A stretch of DNA of 64,000 nucleotides, taken from NCBI GenBank assembly GCA_013398955.1, contig VWPU01004455.1:1-64000 (forward strand), read 5' to 3'. This DNA comes from Callaeas wilsoni (lineage: Eukaryota > Chordata > Aves > Passeriformes > Callaeidae). Below, piece after piece: positions 12,950 through 23,700 of the stretch. The first letter of the stretch is position 1; each line of letters starts with the position of its first letter. The notes under the pieces are model-generated. The model made no database searches. It was given only the letters and a program-made list of their open reading frames with translations, and was not told the DNA's origin. The translations under genes were made by a program, and so were the position numbers.

Positions 12950-13632
12950 GGAGCCACTCGTGTGCCAGGAGCGCCTCCGCACGCAGGGGTTCACCTGCCA
13001 CCTAGTGGGGTTTCCCCATCGCTGCGGCTGCCTCCGCTGTATCCCTCTCCCAGGCGGGCAGAGGGGCAATGCCCGAGGAGGTGTGAGCCCCGGCAAGCCG
13101 TGCACGGAGCGGGCGTGCACCGGGGCTGCGGGTGTGTTCCCATGCAGGGGGTGTGCACCGGGAGCGGGCTGTGTCTTTTGGGATGGGAGAGGAATAGTGG
13201 GAAACGGAGGCGGTGTGCACCGACTAGGGGACGTGCAAGTTCAGGGGGCAGGGGGTACGGAGGAGGCGCGCTCCCGAGGGGCTGTACCCGGACGTGCGTG
13301 TTCCTGCTGGCGGGGTCTGTGCATGGACGGAGGGGTGGCGGGGGGAGAGGCGCGCACGGAGAGGGGTGCGGGCACCGGTGTGCATATCCGTGTGCTGGCT
13401 GCGTGTCCGGGTATTCCCCGGGGGAGTGGGAAGCGTGCCTTGCCCGGGAGCCGGACGGGGCGGGCGGCCGCGCAAGGCCGTGCCGGGGGCGGTGCCTCCC
13501 GGCGGGGCGGGCGCGGAGCGGAGCGGAGGGAGCGGAGCGAGCACCGCCTCCCCGGGGCCGCGGGGCGGGCCGGGCTCAGCCTCCCGCTCGGGCCTTGCGT
13601 GCTCAGGCCTGGCCGCGCCGGCACAAGCGGCC
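12950..13632 (+). promoter_or_regulatory. PSMG4: CpG island, promoter and 5' UTR of PSMG4
   Basis: GC and CpG content rise sharply from about 12950 and stay high through the first two coding exons to about 14200. No TATA box is obvious. GC-box type sequences (GGGGCGGG variants) occur at about 13455-13510 and 13560-13570. A run of GGAGC-type pentamers lies at about 13510-13540. This is the usual build of a housekeeping CpG-island promoter, as expected for a proteasome assembly factor. The transcription start cannot be placed exactly; roughly 13450-13600 is likely. Confidence 0.7.
13080..13460 (+). repeat. G-rich degenerate repeat tract upstream of PSMG4
   Basis: The + strand carries many short G runs and recurring GTGTGCACCGGG- or GTGTGC-like words (about 13130, 13153, 13212, 13379), separated by GGGG tracts. 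This suggests a decayed GC-rich minisatellite. Several clusters of four or more G runs could form G-quadruplexes. The tract explains why long open frames cross this region without coding potential. Confidence 0.4.
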
Positions 13633-13809
13633 ATGGAGGCGGCGGGCGGCGGCGGAGCGGCGGGCGGCATCGCCCTGCACGACTTCAGCGGGCAGCTGGG
13701 CGAGCAGCGGGTGCACTTCCACGCCATGCGGCTGCGGGACTCGCTCTTCCTCTGGGTAGGCGCCGCGCCCGCCCTCGCCAGCCTGGCCGTCGCCATGTGC
13801 AGCCCCCGT
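13633..13809 (+). CDS. PSMG4: PSMG4 exon 1 (coding part): proteasome assembly chaperone 4, residues 1-59
   Basis: The start ATG lies in a strong Kozak context (GCCATGG), 59 whole codons before a consensus donor GTGAGT at 13810. The first 13 residues are a Gly/Ala-rich lead typical of CpG-island exons and are unlikely to be conserved. Then come the recognisable family segments LHDFSGQLGEQ and VHFHAMRLRDSLFLWVG, ending AVAMCSPR. The last residue before the intron replaces the Arg-Tyr that I remember in human (CSRY, here CSPR), a small change at a splice junction. The exon lies entirely within the CpG island, and the following intron is only 123 bp. Confidence 0.95.
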
Positions 13810-13932
13810 GTGAGTGTCGCCGCCGGGGTCCCGGCTGCCCCCCAGAGCCCCGCGGCGCCGGGGGGTGGCCCCGCCGCCCCTCACCCGCGCTCCCGGGACT
13901 AAGCCGTGCCCTGTGCTGTGCTCCGCTTGCAG

Positions 13933-14008
13933 GACAGCATCCCAGTGGCCGCCTCGCTCCTGGGGGACCCCTCGGACACCGCCTCCTCCTGCCTGGCGCA
14001 GCGCCTGG
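13933..14008 (+). CDS. PSMG4: PSMG4 exon 2, residues 60-84
   Basis: The acceptor CTTGCAG precedes GAC. The exon reads DSIPVAASLLGDPSDTASSC then LAQRL, and leaves one base (G) before donor GTAGGT at 14009. This matches the middle of PSMG4, where human has a serine/threonine-rich DTSDTTST-like stretch. The preceding intron is 123 bp and very GC-rich, and the exon is in the same CpG island. Confidence 0.94.
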
Positions 14009-17000
14009 GTAGGTGCGGGCGCGGCGGCTGCGCGCTCCGGGCGGGCGGGGGTGCAGGGGAGCCGCCTCCCGCCGGGAACACGCGGGTCGGGACCGGGCCG
14101 TGCCTCTCTGGTGGCCCTGAGCCGCCAGCCCGGCTTGGCTGGGTGCAGAGGGATGCGGCGCTCTCTGCCCCGGCGGCAGAGCCTCCACTGCTGCAGGTTG
14201 CGGTAGCTTCCATCCAATCCACCGATTCCCTTTTTTCCCCATCCCTGTACGAGGCTGCGGCACCTGAGTCAGCGGCCTTGGGCACGCTGTGCATTATTAG
14301 AAGTGAATTATTTAATATCCTTATCCTGGCTTTGGGTGCGAGGCAGGGGCAGCACATGCTGCACCTGTCGAGTGGGGTTCCAAGCGACCTCCTTTCTGTA
14401 AACCTGTGACACTGCTGTGCTGTGGGCGAGGTGGCCGTCATGCCACTCACGTGCATTTTACCTGAAGATGAAGCCAACCCTCATCACATCTCGCACCTTT
14501 TAGCCCCCACATTCCAAGAAGTTCTGGCCTGGGAGGTCCGGGGTTGATCACAGATGCCTGTGCTTGATCCAACTGACCCTAAAGGGCACTGCTTGGGATG
14601 CCTCCTTTTCCATCGTGTGCAGTGTGCTACAGCTACTGCAGTAGCTGAAATCCTGAATCCTAATGACAGCTTGCAAACTCCCATGTCCCTATTAAAAAAA
14701 TTAAAAATACAAGGCCTAATGCATCCTAGCTCCTCCACAGCTCTGACAGCTGTATCATGCTGGTTACTCATCATCACCCACCAGTGGCTGATGCAGCTCC
14801 AGCTGGTGAACTGCTGATGTGCTTGTTACCAGGTTTTAAAAGCACCATGCTGAGCTGCTCAATCTCACCTTACATCTTCCGTTTCAGTTGGAAAGGCCAC
14901 AGAATTATTAATGATCTGTGTGCTGACCTCCATTTCAGGCAGTATGTCCTGAGTTTGTGTTGTCAGGCACTTCGATGAGTCTACACCTGTTTCTCCTCCA
15001 TGGCCACATATAAAAAAGGGTTGCTCACAAGACTGATCTTTGAAAAACAGTATTAGCATCTTTTCTTCTTCACGATAACTTCTCTTTTAATAAACACTGT
15101 TTTAGTAGACCCTGGTGGCACAGTTTTCTCTACACACCAAGTTCAATCCTTTCCACTTTAAGTAATAATTTTATGGGGTACTGTATAACATGATTTCTTT
15201 AAGTGTCATTAGCGCCTTATTCTTAGGAAGTCAGTTAGTAAAAATGTAGTCAGAGAGGATTTACTTTGGGTAGAGCGTAATAGTTTATTCCACTTTCCAT
15301 TTGATCTCCTTGTCACTCATTTCTTCTGAACCTTGCTCTAATCATCCGTGTAGCATTGCAGCCCAGCTGACAGCTCTAAGTTATCCTAGTGATTCCCATA
15401 CTCTTTTTGGGTTTTTTTGTACATGTGTTTGCTATTTTCATTCTTAAAAGATTTATTACATGTTTCATAGCTGAAGTTCATAATAACCTGCCATTTCTTC
15501 CATTAGTTCTTTCAGTGTTCTAGGACAGTCTGCCTGAGTCACCTGACTTTTCTTTCTCCTAGTGAGTTGTCTCAGTTTTGCAATCTTTTTTCTTATTTTT
15601 TTTTCTTAAGGTGTTTTCATTATTTCCCTTTCTAATTTCTCATACTCTGTTACTGAAAGCTGATACTGTTGCTTGATACTGGTCTATCGGTTACTCTTTA
15701 TCCTTGCAGTATAATGCACCTTCCTATTTTCTTTTTCTTCCTACGCTTTAGCTGTCTATTGTTATTTCATCTTAAACTTCTGAGCCAGCTGTGGCTCACC
15801 TAGGCTTTTGGTCCATGTATCTCTATATCCATGCCATTGATCCACTGGGTTGCAGGTTTCCTCGCCAGTCAGCCCCTTTCATATTATTTATATATACTGT
15901 TCTTGCTTGTGTGAGCCTGCTTAAGGTATATTATTTTGAGGAAGGCCTATAGACCTTTTTCACCTTTGGTTCAAAGGGGAAAGTCAATAATACACTTCTG
16001 GCTTTGAATAATTATGTGCTTGCTCTTCACCTGAGCTTCTGAGAAAAGAAATACATCTTTCTGAAATGCCACACCTTAGTATTTAGGCTGGCTTTTGTCA
16101 GTCCAGCAATTTAGGTCAACTCGTGGTCACTTAGTCCAAAATTATCTATCTATGAATGAGACCAGTGGATCTGCTAGATCATCAACAAGCAACTCTGTAT
16201 GTTTGTTCACAAAGCGCTTGGTAAGGAAATCTGCGTTCCACCTCGGCTAGAAATACACAGCTTTGCTGTTACTGGTGTTTAGTTTTCCTCTGGGAATTTA
16301 AATCCTTTTTACTCCCACAAAATCTGTAGTAGCAGAGATGTTATTCACAGCCAAGTCTGACTTGTAGCTGTACTTCCAAGGTAGCCTTTTTAACCATCCT
16401 GACATGTGGTAACCTTCAGGCAGGCAGTTTTTCTCCCCTCCCCTGTGCTTGTCACCATTTTTTCTGTGCAGTTTCTTGTCTCCACAGGCACTAACAGGAG
16501 TGGCATGCAGTGCCATTTGTACATAACTTTTCCCGTTTCTTATACTTGCAGTCGCATTCCATCATCTGCCATGTGTTCCTGAAATGTGAGGTTTTCCTGC
16601 CCTGGAGCAGGAGTTTCAAGTGCTGCAGTGCATCAGTGCACGCATTCTCCTTTTGTTTTCTTTATAGCTTGGTAGGGATCCTAGCCACACCAGCTGCGTT
16701 TCGTGTATTGACTCTACTGCCTTCCTTATTTCTGATTTTTTTTTTCTTTTCTGTTGCTGAAGACACATATGCTTCGTTCCTATTCTTCTTTCTACGTATA
16801 TCTATCTATATCTGCTTGTATGAGGTGCAGGGACTGCTTCTCACCACTCTGCCTGATTGCTTTGGCACAAGATGTGTCTCACTAGTCAATAAACCCAAAT
16901 TCTAAGATCATTTCCTGTAGGATACTGGAGACCAATTCTTGAGGAAGTCCTTGTCCATTAGCGCCTCCCTCACGTGCATATCCTGAAATCACAGTGCTTT

Positions 17001-19200
17001 GGGCTGCAGTACTGATTAGTGCCATGTCTTCAATCTTCCTTCTCTAGGGACTGGCAGACTCTTGGTGAAGATCACCTCAACCTCTTTGAGTATTTCTCAG
17101 CTGGGCACTGTTCATTTCCACCACCTCTTTTGCAGCATGAATAGTCTACAGACTTACACCTAACACTTGTTCTGCCTCTTCTGCTCCCGCCGGGCTCGTC
17201 TTCAAGCTTTTATTTGGGCCTTTGCCCTGTACATGAAGCTGTAGGAGCAGACCTGTGCTGCTGTGGTGTCTCCTGGCACTCAGCACATCCCAGACGATGG
17301 CTGTCAAGGATGTTTTTCCTCCACTTTGAAGAGCCAGTGGAACAAGGGTTATTAACCAGGCTGCATGGGAAGCAGACCTGCCAGAGGGCTTTTTAGGTAA
17401 GCCTTGTCCTTTCCAGTTTTCTTCTTTACTCTGAAGTTGCAGATGGTCTTCCACGGAGGCATAAGATCTGCCCTCTTTTGTCCTTTCCACAAGAGTGCAC
17501 ATGTCCAAGTGAATCCTCAGGAAGCAGGGACAGAAAAGGTCCCACTGCCCGTCAGAGCCAGGGCACAGCCCTGAGTGCAGAAGTCCTTGGCACAGGCAGG
17601 CCAGAGGGATTCACAGATGCACACTGTTCCTGGGAACTGGAACAGCATCCCAGAGACTCTATAGGTAAACATAATTAAAAAGTTGAGTTTTGACACTGCA
17701 CTGCACTATATAGTTTTGTTAGCTAGGATGATGCTATTAATTAGCTCAGAATTAGCACTGCATTCATTTAGGGCATGATGACGAAGCACTAGTGCTTACA
17801 AAACATGCTGCTTCATACCACAAGAATCTAGTGCCAGGTGCTAATTTTTGCAATCAGAGCATCACGCTGCATTATATCAGCATTTTGTAGTGCCAAGTCT
17901 TAAAAGGCAGATGAGTCCTTGCGTTTCAGAAGCAGCTCTCCTTACTGAGTCAGGAAGCTGGTAACCTGTTAGAATGGAAAATAATAAAAAATTCATTTGC
18001 ATAATGAAAATGCCTCAAAGGAGTTGTTTAAACTACATTTTATACATACATATATATGGGTTTTTAGTAGTTAACTATTTAGTTTCCTATTTAGAAAGGA
18101 TTGAGATCTTAGAAGTCCTAGTGTCTCTATTTCGAAGTTTTAAAAATTCAGATGACATTTTTGAGTATTCAGTAGAACAGTCTGATTTGTGTCTGGAATC
18201 ATTAGATCCCAGCTCATTCCCTGACAAGAATATCTTGTGACCCAAATACTATTTTTCTGTCTTCTATTTTACACAGCTCAATTTAAATTTAGTGCCTATT
18301 TTTCCTATGTGGTGCTTACATTTTTCACAAAGTTTAGCTTCAGAAATATATAAAGAGCACCACAAATTTCCTGTATTACTGTGGTAAAATCTAAGTAGCG
18401 TGCCATTTTTTTTATAAAACGCTTCTTGGTGTTACCTCTTCTACTCTGATAAGTCTTTTTGTCCCACTGGACAGGTTTTTTTGTCACTGTTAATTAGCTC
18501 TGTCATGGAAGGCAGCTCTTAATTTTGTAGCACCTCTCTCTAGGTACTTGTCATTGCAGTAGCCTGGAATTTGTGCTTGGCTTCATCATGTTCGGCCAAG
18601 GCTCTCCAGCCTCTTGGAGCATTCATGGACACTTTATGAATAAAGGTCAAAGGAAACAAAATTGACAGCAAGCTTACACAGAACTGGTGCATGGCTTTTT
18701 GGGGCCTTTTAATGTTTATGAACCTTTTAAGGTTCATAATAAAACAGAACTCAGTTAATTTGGGCCCAATCACTTTCTTGTGCACTTTCCCTCTAATGTT
18801 TTACACAGCACAGATTTACCAACTCTAAATTTCAATGTTAAGAGTTCAGAGCAGTCTGTGGTTTCACTTACAATGTAAGATATTTTAAAAGTGTCCAAAA
18901 ATCCTCTAAAAGCACTGCAAGGCTGTCCAGTGACTGATGGTGTCTTGTGTCAGGTCAAAAACTAGTTGACAGTCACCAGTCTTACATTGTTAATTTCAGT
19001 GATGTGCAAAATCTTGCCCAACTCCCCAGCGGTCAGGGACTTGTTCTGCTGTTCCTTTATAACTGCACCTAGCACAGCAGGAGTGGAGAACATTGTCTTA
19101 GAAATCTGCATGATGCGGCTTTTTAAGAGGCTTACTCAAATACCATCATCACTTCTGTATAAGAACAAACTATAGCTGACTACTCTGCTTTGTGTTTTAG
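14009..19200 (+). other. PSMG4: PSMG4 intron 2
   Basis: A 5.2 kb intron. The first few hundred bases belong to the CpG island. From about 15050 to 16900 the + strand is clearly T-rich, with T runs near 15587-15604 and 16735-16745. An antisense stop-poor frame spans 16914-17610 and is listed separately. AP-1-like TGAGTCA words occur near 14266, 15533 and 17946. No other recognised element. Confidence 0.85.
16914..17610 (-). other. Unidentified stop-poor antisense frame in PSMG4 intron 2, possible decayed coding sequence
   Basis: On the minus strand one frame is open from just after a TGA (17611-17613) to a stop at 17146-17148, about 154 codons. The same frame continues to about 16914 with only three stops in roughly 230 codons, where about ten would be expected by chance. 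It includes the segment MALISTAAQSTVISGY and ends in ILEFGFID before TAG TGA. An internal ATG is at 17500-17502. I do not recognise the protein. A T-rich + strand stretch further left (about 15590-15605) could be an old poly-A tail of a retrocopy on the minus strand, but that link is speculative. No splice pattern was established. It may also be chance. Confidence 0.25.
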
Positions 19201-19322
19201 CCAGCAAGACGAAAAAGCAGATATTTGTCAGCTACAATCTTCAAAACACAGACAGCAATTTCACCTTACTCATAGAAAACAGGATCAAAGAAGAAATGAC
19301 AGCTTTTCCAGAGAAGTTCTGA
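19201..19322 (+). CDS. PSMG4: PSMG4 exon 3 (terminal coding exon), residues 85-124 and stop
   Basis: The acceptor TGTGTTTTAG precedes CC, which completes an Ala codon with the last G of exon 2. The exon encodes ASKTKKQIFVSYNLQ, then NTDSNFTLLIENRIKEEM, then TAFPEKF and TGA at 19320-19322. This is the most conserved part of PSMG4 and differs from human at only a few positions, as I remember the human protein. It is the clearest identification in the window. Confidence 0.97.
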
Positions 19323-19735
19323 CTGTGCATGATGGTAAAAGAAGATGAAGGTTTTGTTTCAGAAAAACCGATTGCAATTTTCACACTGACATTAAGTTAG
19401 TGTATTTCTTTTGTATTATTTTGATTGACTTTGTGGCTGTAATTAAATATAGATACACTTGACTTGGATTTTTTTTTTTCAAATAGAATTTGAATTTTCA
19501 ATTTCAAAGCAAAAAATTTTTTTTGCTACCCTGCTAAGTAGGATAGCAAATGGATGCTGCAGTGGATGAACATCCTTGTAAAAGTGCATGTGGTGTCTGG
19601 CCTCCACGCAGTACTGCGATCTGACAGCAAATCAGTTCCAAATGCTACCTGTACAATTAATCTACTGTGTACTAGCACTGAACATAGTATAGCAGCTTTT
19701 AGTGTTCAAATAAAGACACCCCACAGTTTTGTATG
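19323..19735 (+). other. PSMG4: PSMG4 3' UTR (predicted)
   Basis: AT-rich sequence directly after the stop codon. The first canonical polyadenylation signal on the + strand is AATAAA at 19709-19714, followed by a GT-rich stretch at about 19735-19760, consistent with cleavage near 19730. A second AATAAA at 19975-19980 could give a longer transcript. The end is inferred, not observed. Confidence 0.6.
19709..19714 (+). promoter_or_regulatory. PSMG4: Candidate polyadenylation signal of PSMG4
   Basis: AATAAA about 390 bp downstream of the PSMG4 stop codon, with GT-rich sequence 25-45 bp further on. The alternative signal is AATAAA at 19975-19980. Confidence 0.55.
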
Positions 19736-20739
19736 GTAAAGCTGTGATATGAGTGTTACTTTTCTCCTTTTAGCCCCTGCTGGTTGTAGTACTGGTGCTA
19801 CACACTGGATTTCCTTCCATCCCTTGGGCACTAAGAACACTAGAAGGGTTTCACAAAGGGTTATTTATGCATCCCTGAGGACTACATAGAAGGAAAAAGC
19901 ACAAGCTGAGTTCTGGAGCAATTCATAAATTTGTCAGGCTGCTAGAAGAGCATCACATGTAAAGTGAGCATATAAATAAAATCAGAGTGGTCTACTACCA
20001 TGACCACTGGTGAAAAGCATCCTGCTGCTACATCTGTGGACTTGCTTTCAGGTGGAATGGGTATCCTTTCAAGGGCAGATCCATGGGCTATTTTGTTTAA
20101 TGAGATGGCAGCTAAGAGTTAACTATCCGAGTTTTCCAGGTTTTGGTTTTTTGTTCTTTTTTTCACTCCGGGTTGAGCCCTGACTCAAACTCAAGCATCA
20201 GCTTCTGATACAAACCAAAACTAAACTACTGGTGCTGCTTCTAGACAACTGTCCTTAAGCACCTGCAGAAAACTGATGAATTTTCCTTGCTGTGGTGCCA
20301 CAATCAGCAATTAAAAACTGAAACCGAGAGGCTGCTGCTGTAGAAGGCACAACTGCTGCTGATTCTCGTGTCCGAAAGGATTGGAACACCCAGTGGCTTC
20401 AGCGTCTCAGATTAGGTGTGGGTGCAGAGGGCCCCTCCTTACCTGGTGGGAACAGCTGCCTGTCCTTGGCTGCAGTTCAAGATCAGAATAGCAATAGCAA
20501 AAAGCAACTGTTGAAGGGTATCTTCTTTTTAATTTACACCACCCAGGAAACAGAGACAACTATGCTTCTGTAATTGACTATAAAGGATAATTAGTTGCAA
20601 ATCAATGTGCTGTTTTAATTAGCCTGATTTACAAACAGCTCATTCTGTTTGTAGAGCAGGGTAGGGCTATTTCCTGAGGCATCAGCTGCTTCTGGGTGTT
20701 TGAGAAGTCACTGCAAGGCAGCCAGACCAGGGAGAGTGA
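19736..20739. other. Convergent intergenic spacer between PSMG4 and SLC22A23
   Basis: About 1 kb separates the two predicted polyadenylation sites. It has no gene-like open frame. The right part (20560-20655) is AT-rich and dense in homeodomain-type cores; it is listed separately. If the distal PSMG4 signal at 19975 is used, the spacer is about 750 bp. Confidence 0.6.
20560..20655. promoter_or_regulatory. Homeodomain-core-rich block, possible conserved noncoding element
   Basis: Contains TAATTG near 20571, TAATTAG near 20590, TTAATTAG near 20615 and two TTTGTAG/TTTACAAA-like words, with AATCAAT between them. Such clustering of TAATTA cores is typical of developmental enhancers but also arises by chance in AT-rich DNA. 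Confidence 0.2.
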
Positions 20740-23700
20740 ACTGATGGGACAATGTCATTTTATTCTGTACATTTACATACAAAGTTCTTCTCAGTAGGTA
20801 CAACAGATGTAACATCATGCAGACATTTAGCTTGTAAGACTGTTTTCAGTACTTGATTTAAGCTTGTGCTATGAGGAAGCACCACCAGACTATTCATGAT
20901 CAAAACATACAGTAACACGATTCTTTAAAACTTCATCAGAAACTGAAACGGGGAGGGAGATCTCGCCCACTAGACAAAACACACCGTACTCCTTTCCCGA
21001 AACATATTACACAATACATTTAAAATGAGGTTTGTAATTTCATTTTTTCTTAAAAAATAAAATAAAATAAAAAAAAGTTGCGGTGGGGAAGATCATCTCC
21101 CCACTCAATAGTGTTGTCTTATGTGCCAGCTACAGGCGCAACTTGACTTGACATTCACAGAGTTCAGTTAATGGCACTTCTGCTTCCAATTTGGTGACCA
21201 ATAAAGTGTTTGGCTCCAGGAAGTGGCAACAGTTAAGTAAAATACTTCCACTAAAAAGAACGACAACAAAAAAAGCCTGCTCAGTGAAACTCAAAAGTAA
21301 ATCACACGACCCCCTTTCAGAGTGCCACAAAACACTTGCAAACAGGTGACTGATGTTATCCATTTGCAGTGTGTCTGGCAACAAAAGCAGTACTGAAACC
21401 TTAAAAGGGGGACAAAACCCCCAAGACCAAGCATAATGTCACTTCACATTTTTGTTTGAACTTACAAAGATGGAGAAAGCCCTTAAATGGTAAACCCAAA
21501 GAAAAATCTACTGATGGGCTTAGAGGTTACTGAAGGTTCACAGAAAAAGGCCAAAAATGGACAAGACAGCTTGGACTGCTTCCCCTGTTGTGGTGGCCAG
21601 AAAGAGCCGCCTGAGAAAAGCCTTTCCTGGTGATGGCTGCAGAGGAGACACGGCTGAGGAGCCAATGGTGCAGCAGGCTGGGACTCCAGCGGAGAGCCCT
21701 GTCCTGCTGCAGGACTAGACAAGGCAGGGCAAGCATCCCCACGCTTCCTTTCTGCCCTGCTGCATCACCTGGTACCTGGCTCCTCCACACAAGATAGGTT
21801 TAGTGAAAGCTTTCCAACTCCGTGAGCATGTGTGGAAGAACATAATCATCACAGAAGTGTTCATGTTTTCAGGAAAAGGAGCAAAACTGGAACTGGCAAG
21901 GCAGGAAATTAGTTTTTGCTTTATTGTCGTGACAGAGGCAGAGGGCCAGACCGACTAGAGAAGCTGGGGCTCCCTTCATTGCAGATCAGTACCAACTACC
22001 TGGTTTCAAGCAAAAAACCAAAAAAGCAGCAAATCAAATCAACTTCATAAGATTTTTTCTTAAAAAAAAAAAAAATTGCTGCATGTTCCTGTCACCTATT
22101 GTATTTACTATCTAAATGTTGATATGTTTAAGAAACTATTCTTTTCCCTGTGCCTGTCTGTCATCGGAGAGCAACCACCAGAATAGGAAACGATAAAGCG
22201 CTGTGGACAACAGCGGTGAGCTCACCAGGACCACTGACAGTGCTGGAAGCAGCCGTGTTTATAGGCTTGTGGATGGTCTACAAGAGCCGTACCGCAGCTT
22301 GAGCACACGGGCGACGAAGAAGACCACGAAGGAAGGAGCCGCTGGCTCCACGGCATGATGGATGGCAGGACGCTGCTTTCTGCCGCTGCGCTCACACCTC
22401 CTCCTCTCTCAGGCCCTTTTTCTCTTCCTTGAAGCCTTGTTCTGCTTCAGCTGTTGGTTGTGAACCCAATTTTTCGTCCCCGAATGTGTGTGGCTTGCAA
22501 CAAGCATCTCGCATCGAAGGCAAAAAGTATTGCACAAATTTGGCGTGTGAATACTGCACGAGTGGGGAAGGGCTGGGTTCTTTCCTCAGGTCAACGCAGA
22601 CTGCAAAGGTCTCAGCACAGAACAAAAAGAAGCAGCTGCACTCAAGCCTGACAATAAAACTTGAGTGGAAGGAAGATCGGGCTCTTGCTGTCACAGCAAG
22701 TCTAGCGAAGGTGAAAAAAACCAGTAGTGTAACTCTGGGCAAAACTACCATCAACTGGTCCAGTGTTTCTTACCAGGCTCAAGAAGAACCCAAATGTCCA
22801 CATCATCATCTGTAAAAATTAGCAGCTTTAGGACAACATTGTTACTCTGAACACAACCGCCTCTGTCGCTTCTGCAGGTCTACCTGTCCCCTTGCATCCG
22901 TCAGCGTCTGAGGCTGTGCTACTGTGCTGCATGGCCTGCTGGGGAGCATGGATCTCTGATTTACTGGGGACTGTTAGAGGACATTGGCAGCCTAATGGAG
23001 GATGGAAATCGTTAGGTACAGTAGTTAATCGACAATATATACAGCAAGGGAGGAAGGGGAAGGGAAGGTGGAGGAGGAGAGTGCAAGTGAGCACTTCCCC
23101 TGCAAGATGTACATCAAACAAAGTGGCAATCATACGGACACTCAGTACAACATTGACATCCTGCTGCTCTGTTTGAACGTCTGCACTACCGAGCAATCAC
23201 AAATGGATGGCCTGAGTGAGAAAGAAGAGGGAGGGAGAGCGGGGAGGGTTAACCACAATGCAAGAGAGCTGTTTACAAAGTCCTTGCATTGAACTAGATC
23301 CTCACGATATTCTCTTGAGTGAGAACCAAAAGCCAATGGCCAAAGGAAACAGTTGGTTTGGGGGCTGGAGGAGAGAAGTCAAGTGGCCACTATCAAAGTG
23401 CCATCTGCACAGCAGGAGGTAAACTGGATGTTCACTTTGTGTAGAATTGATCCAATTTAAGTGAACTTTTTAAACTTTTTTCCTGAACTAAAATCTTACA
23501 AGAACAGTTGGGAAAGTGGAGAAATAAGGGTGAGTTCATTGTAGATTCTTGGGTCAGAACCAGAACACATCTCTAAAAGCCCAAGACAGCTCAGTAAGTC
23601 ATTATTCACAGGCTATCAATTAATTTCTTTCCAACAGTCATTTAAGTAGTTTGCCCACTTAACTTGAAAACCCAAACCCTGGTTCTAAAAACACTTAAGA

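Larger units (their letters stand above)
13633..19735 (+). other. PSMG4: PSMG4 gene extent (coding start to predicted polyA site)
   Basis: Three coding exons of 177, 76 and 122 bp join in phase (0, then 1) to 375 nt, encoding 124 residues plus stop. The human protein is 123 residues. PSMG4 (PAC4) is a small chaperone that pairs with PSMG3 (PAC3). In the cytosol the pair helps arrange the alpha subunits into the ring of the 20S proteasome. The family is recognised from VHFHAMRLRDSLFLWVG in exon 1, DSIPV and SLLGD-like sequence in exon 2, and the C-terminal half YNLQNTDSNF to EKF. Introns are 123 bp and 5192 bp. The gene converges on SLC22A23, the same neighbour as in human. Confidence 0.95.

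Noticed and set aside
12960..14012. 350-codon open frame on the + strand across the PSMG4 promoter and first two exons
   Set aside because: It runs through the promoter, exon 1, intron 1 and exon 2 in a frame different from the true PSMG4 frame in exon 1, and is rich in Gly, Arg and Ala. It is a by-product of high GC content.
14266..17952. Several TGAGTCA words in PSMG4 intron 2 as regulatory sites
   Set aside because: Scattered single heptamers are expected every few kb. No clustering was seen apart from the pair near 8.8 kb.
22429..22815. 128-codon + strand frame
   Set aside because: It lies antisense within the predicted SLC22A23 3' UTR and has no recognisable similarity.
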